Shown here: positions 4,545-5,888 of the stretch, in pieces
How positions within the stretch are numbered: the stretch's first letter is position 1
How the letters are laid out: each line of letters starts with the position of its first letter
Source: an uncultured Planctomycetaceae bacterium
GTDB lineage: Bacteria > Planctomycetota > Planctomycetia > Pirellulales > Pirellulaceae
Direction: 5' to 3'
Length of the DNA stretch: 5,888 nucleotides
Assembly (NCBI GenBank): GCA_937967755.1
Contig: CALBTA010000642.1
Span: forward strand, 1 to 5,888
The notes under the pieces: generated by a model
What the model was told of the DNA's origin: nothing
What the model saw: the letters and a program-made list of their open reading frames with translations, nothing else
The model's database searches: none
Made by a program: the position numbers and the translations under genes

Positions 4545-5888
4545 CTACAGCTCCAGCTTCCCGGTACTATCGCCCAGCTTTTCAGTCGGCGCGCCGGCCA
4601 AATCGAGCATCGAGAGGTACAGGTTCGTTAGCGGCGTCTCGTCGGCGTAGCGCTTGTGGCGCCCGGTGGGGATTTTCCCGCCGCCGGAGCCGGCTAGGAC
4701 GATCGGCAAATCGTCGTGGTTGTGGCGGTTGCCGTCGCCGATGCCGCTGCCGTAGATGATCATCGAGTTATCCAGCAGCGTCCGGTCGCCCTCTTTCACT
4801 TTCGACAGCTTGTCAAGAAAGTAGGCGAACTGTTTCACGTGGTGCTGGTTGATCTTGGCGATATCGCTGAGCTTGTCGCGGTTGCCGCCGTGGTGCGAAA
4901 GGCTGTGATGCCCGCCCCGCACGCCGATGTTCGGGTAGCTGCGGTTGCTGCCGGCGTTGGTAATCATGAAGGTCAACACCCGCGTCGAGTCGGTCATCAT
5001 GGCCAGCGCCATCATGTCGAACATCAGGCGGACATGCTCGTCCACGTCGCGAGGCACGCCGGCCGGGCGCGGGAAGTCGGGCACGTCGACTTCGCGTGAG
5101 GAAAGTTTTTCCGATTCTTCCACCCGGCGTTCTATTTCCCGCACTGCGTGCAGGTATTCGTCGACCTTCGCCTTATCGGTTGCGCCCAAGCGCCGCTGCA
5201 AAGCGGCCGCGTCTTCGCGAACGAAATCGAGCACGCTCTTGCGGTTCTCGTCACGCTCGGCCCGGCTCTTCTTCGTTTCGGCGTCGTCTTCGTTGCCGAA
5301 CAAGCGGTCGAAGACGCTGCGGGGGTTGATCTCTTTGGCAACCGGCTGCGTCGGCGTGCGCCACGACATGTTCGATGTGTAAAGGCAGCTATAGCCTGAA
5401 TCGCAACGCCCGCCTTGCGAACTTGGTTCGCAACCAAGTTCCAGCGAAGGGAAACGGGTGTGGCGGGCCAGCTTCTCGGCAGCGACCTGATCGACCGACT
5501 TGCCGTTTTGGATATCCTTGCCGTCGGTCTTCCGCGGGTGAGCGCCCGTCAAGAACGCCGCAACACTACGGGCGTGGTCGCCGCCGCCATCGCCCAGGCT
5601 GCGGGCACCGTTGAGCGTCAAGCCACTGAACACGTTCATTTTCGACTTATGCCCGTCAAGCGGAGACAACGACGAAGGCAGCGCGTCGAGCGCCCCTTCC
5701 TTTTTGGGCGTCCACGTTTCCATGTTCATGCCATTGGGAACATAGATGAACGCCATCCGCCGCGGCGCATCGCCAACCGCCGCGCCCAAGGCCGTGCGGG
5801 GGATCATCGCTTCCAACAACGGCAAGCTCAATGCCGTACCCACGCCGCGAAGAATCGTCCGCCGAGAGATGTCTGTTCTTCCGTTCAT
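4545..5888 (-). CDS. DUF1552 (HXXSHH) protein with Tat signal, start at window edge
   Basis: 447 residues are visible from an ATG at the very last bases of the window, so a short upstream extension cannot be excluded. The N-terminus is a twin-arginine signal: SRRTILR (8-14), a hydrophobic stretch (15-29) and a likely cut near 33-37. The protein is therefore exported folded. The family motif HXXSHH is present at 328-333 (HSLSHH). Other typical segments are GDGGGDHARSVAAFLTG (99-115), the cysteine-containing stretch 153-168, a charged, probably coiled region (202-265), and MIIYGSGIGDGNRHNHDDLP (376-395), which resembles C-terminal parts of sulfatase-like proteins. The biochemical function of DUF1552 is not known. 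In planctomycetes these genes usually follow a large DUF1587/1588/1592 c-type cytochrome gene, which would lie just beyond this edge. It heads a tight unit with the 89-residue protein and the nucleotidyltransferase. Confidence 0.9.
   Translation of the reverse strand: MNGRTDISRRTILRGVGTALSLPLLEAMIPRTALGAAVGDAPRRMAFIYVPNGMNMETWTPKKEGALDALPSSLSPLDGHKSKMNVFSGLTLNGARSLGDGGGDHARSVAAFLTGAHPRKTDGKDIQNGKSVDQVAAEKLARHTRFPSLELGCEPSSQGGRCDSGYSCLYTSNMSWRTPTQPVAKEINPRSVFDRLFGNEDDAETKKSRAERDENRKSVLDFVREDAAALQRRLGATDKAKVDEYLHAVREIERRVEESEKLSSREVDVPDFPRPAGVPRDVDEHVRLMFDMMALAMMTDSTRVLTFMITNAGSNRSYPNIGVRGGHHSLSHHGGNRDKLSDIAKINQHHVKQFAYFLDKLSKVKEGDRTLLDNSMIIYGSGIGDGNRHNHDDLPIVLAGSGGGKIPTGRHKRYADETPLTNLYLSMLDLAGAPTEKLGDSTGKLEL
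4551..4554 (-). promoter_or_regulatory. Ribosome-binding site of the 89-residue gene, inside the DUF1552 gene
   Basis: GGAG on the minus strand lies seven bases before the ATG at 4543 and within the penultimate codons of the DUF1552 gene. The stop codon (4547-4545) falls between the two, so ribosomes ending the DUF1552 protein could restart here. Confidence 0.65.

Overview
This window looks like a piece of a planctomycete chromosome. The main reasons are a Tat-exported DUF1552 (HXXSHH) protein, a family that is especially abundant in Planctomycetota, a PafA-type secreted phosphatase, moderately high GC, few U-tract terminators, and short palindromic repeats between genes. The phylum call is inference from gene content; no rRNA or other phylogenetic marker is present.

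Layout from left to right. Bases 1-130 hold a promoter and a complete tRNA-Ala(GGC). Bases 131-448 are non-coding and contain two strong stem-loops and a weak promoter candidate. A plus-strand gene (449-1741) encodes a 12-helix nucleoside:H+ symporter family (NupG/XapB-like) permease. It converges on a minus-strand gene (1832 to about 3505) for a secreted, possibly lipid-anchored PafA-like alkaline phosphatase. The 90-base gap between the two contains a REP/BIME-like pair of palindromes. The phosphatase has its own promoter (3612-3640) and a leader carrying a heptamer tandem array. Upstream of it on the minus strand lie three tightly packed genes: a DUF1552 protein (4545 to the window edge), an unrecognised 89-residue protein starting 1 base after it, and an AbiEii/DUF6036-like nucleotidyltransferase whose start overlaps the end of the 89-residue gene.

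How they may work together. The phosphatase and the permease could form a scavenging pair: nucleotides are dephosphorylated outside the cytoplasmic membrane and the nucleoside is imported. They are convergent rather than co-transcribed, so this is a hypothesis. The 89-residue protein and the nucleotidyltransferase are translationally linked and look like an accessory two-gene module, possibly toxin-antitoxin-like, attached to the end of a DUF1552 transcription unit. This module is the best candidate in the window for something undescribed. I see no CRISPR array, insertion sequence or phage gene.
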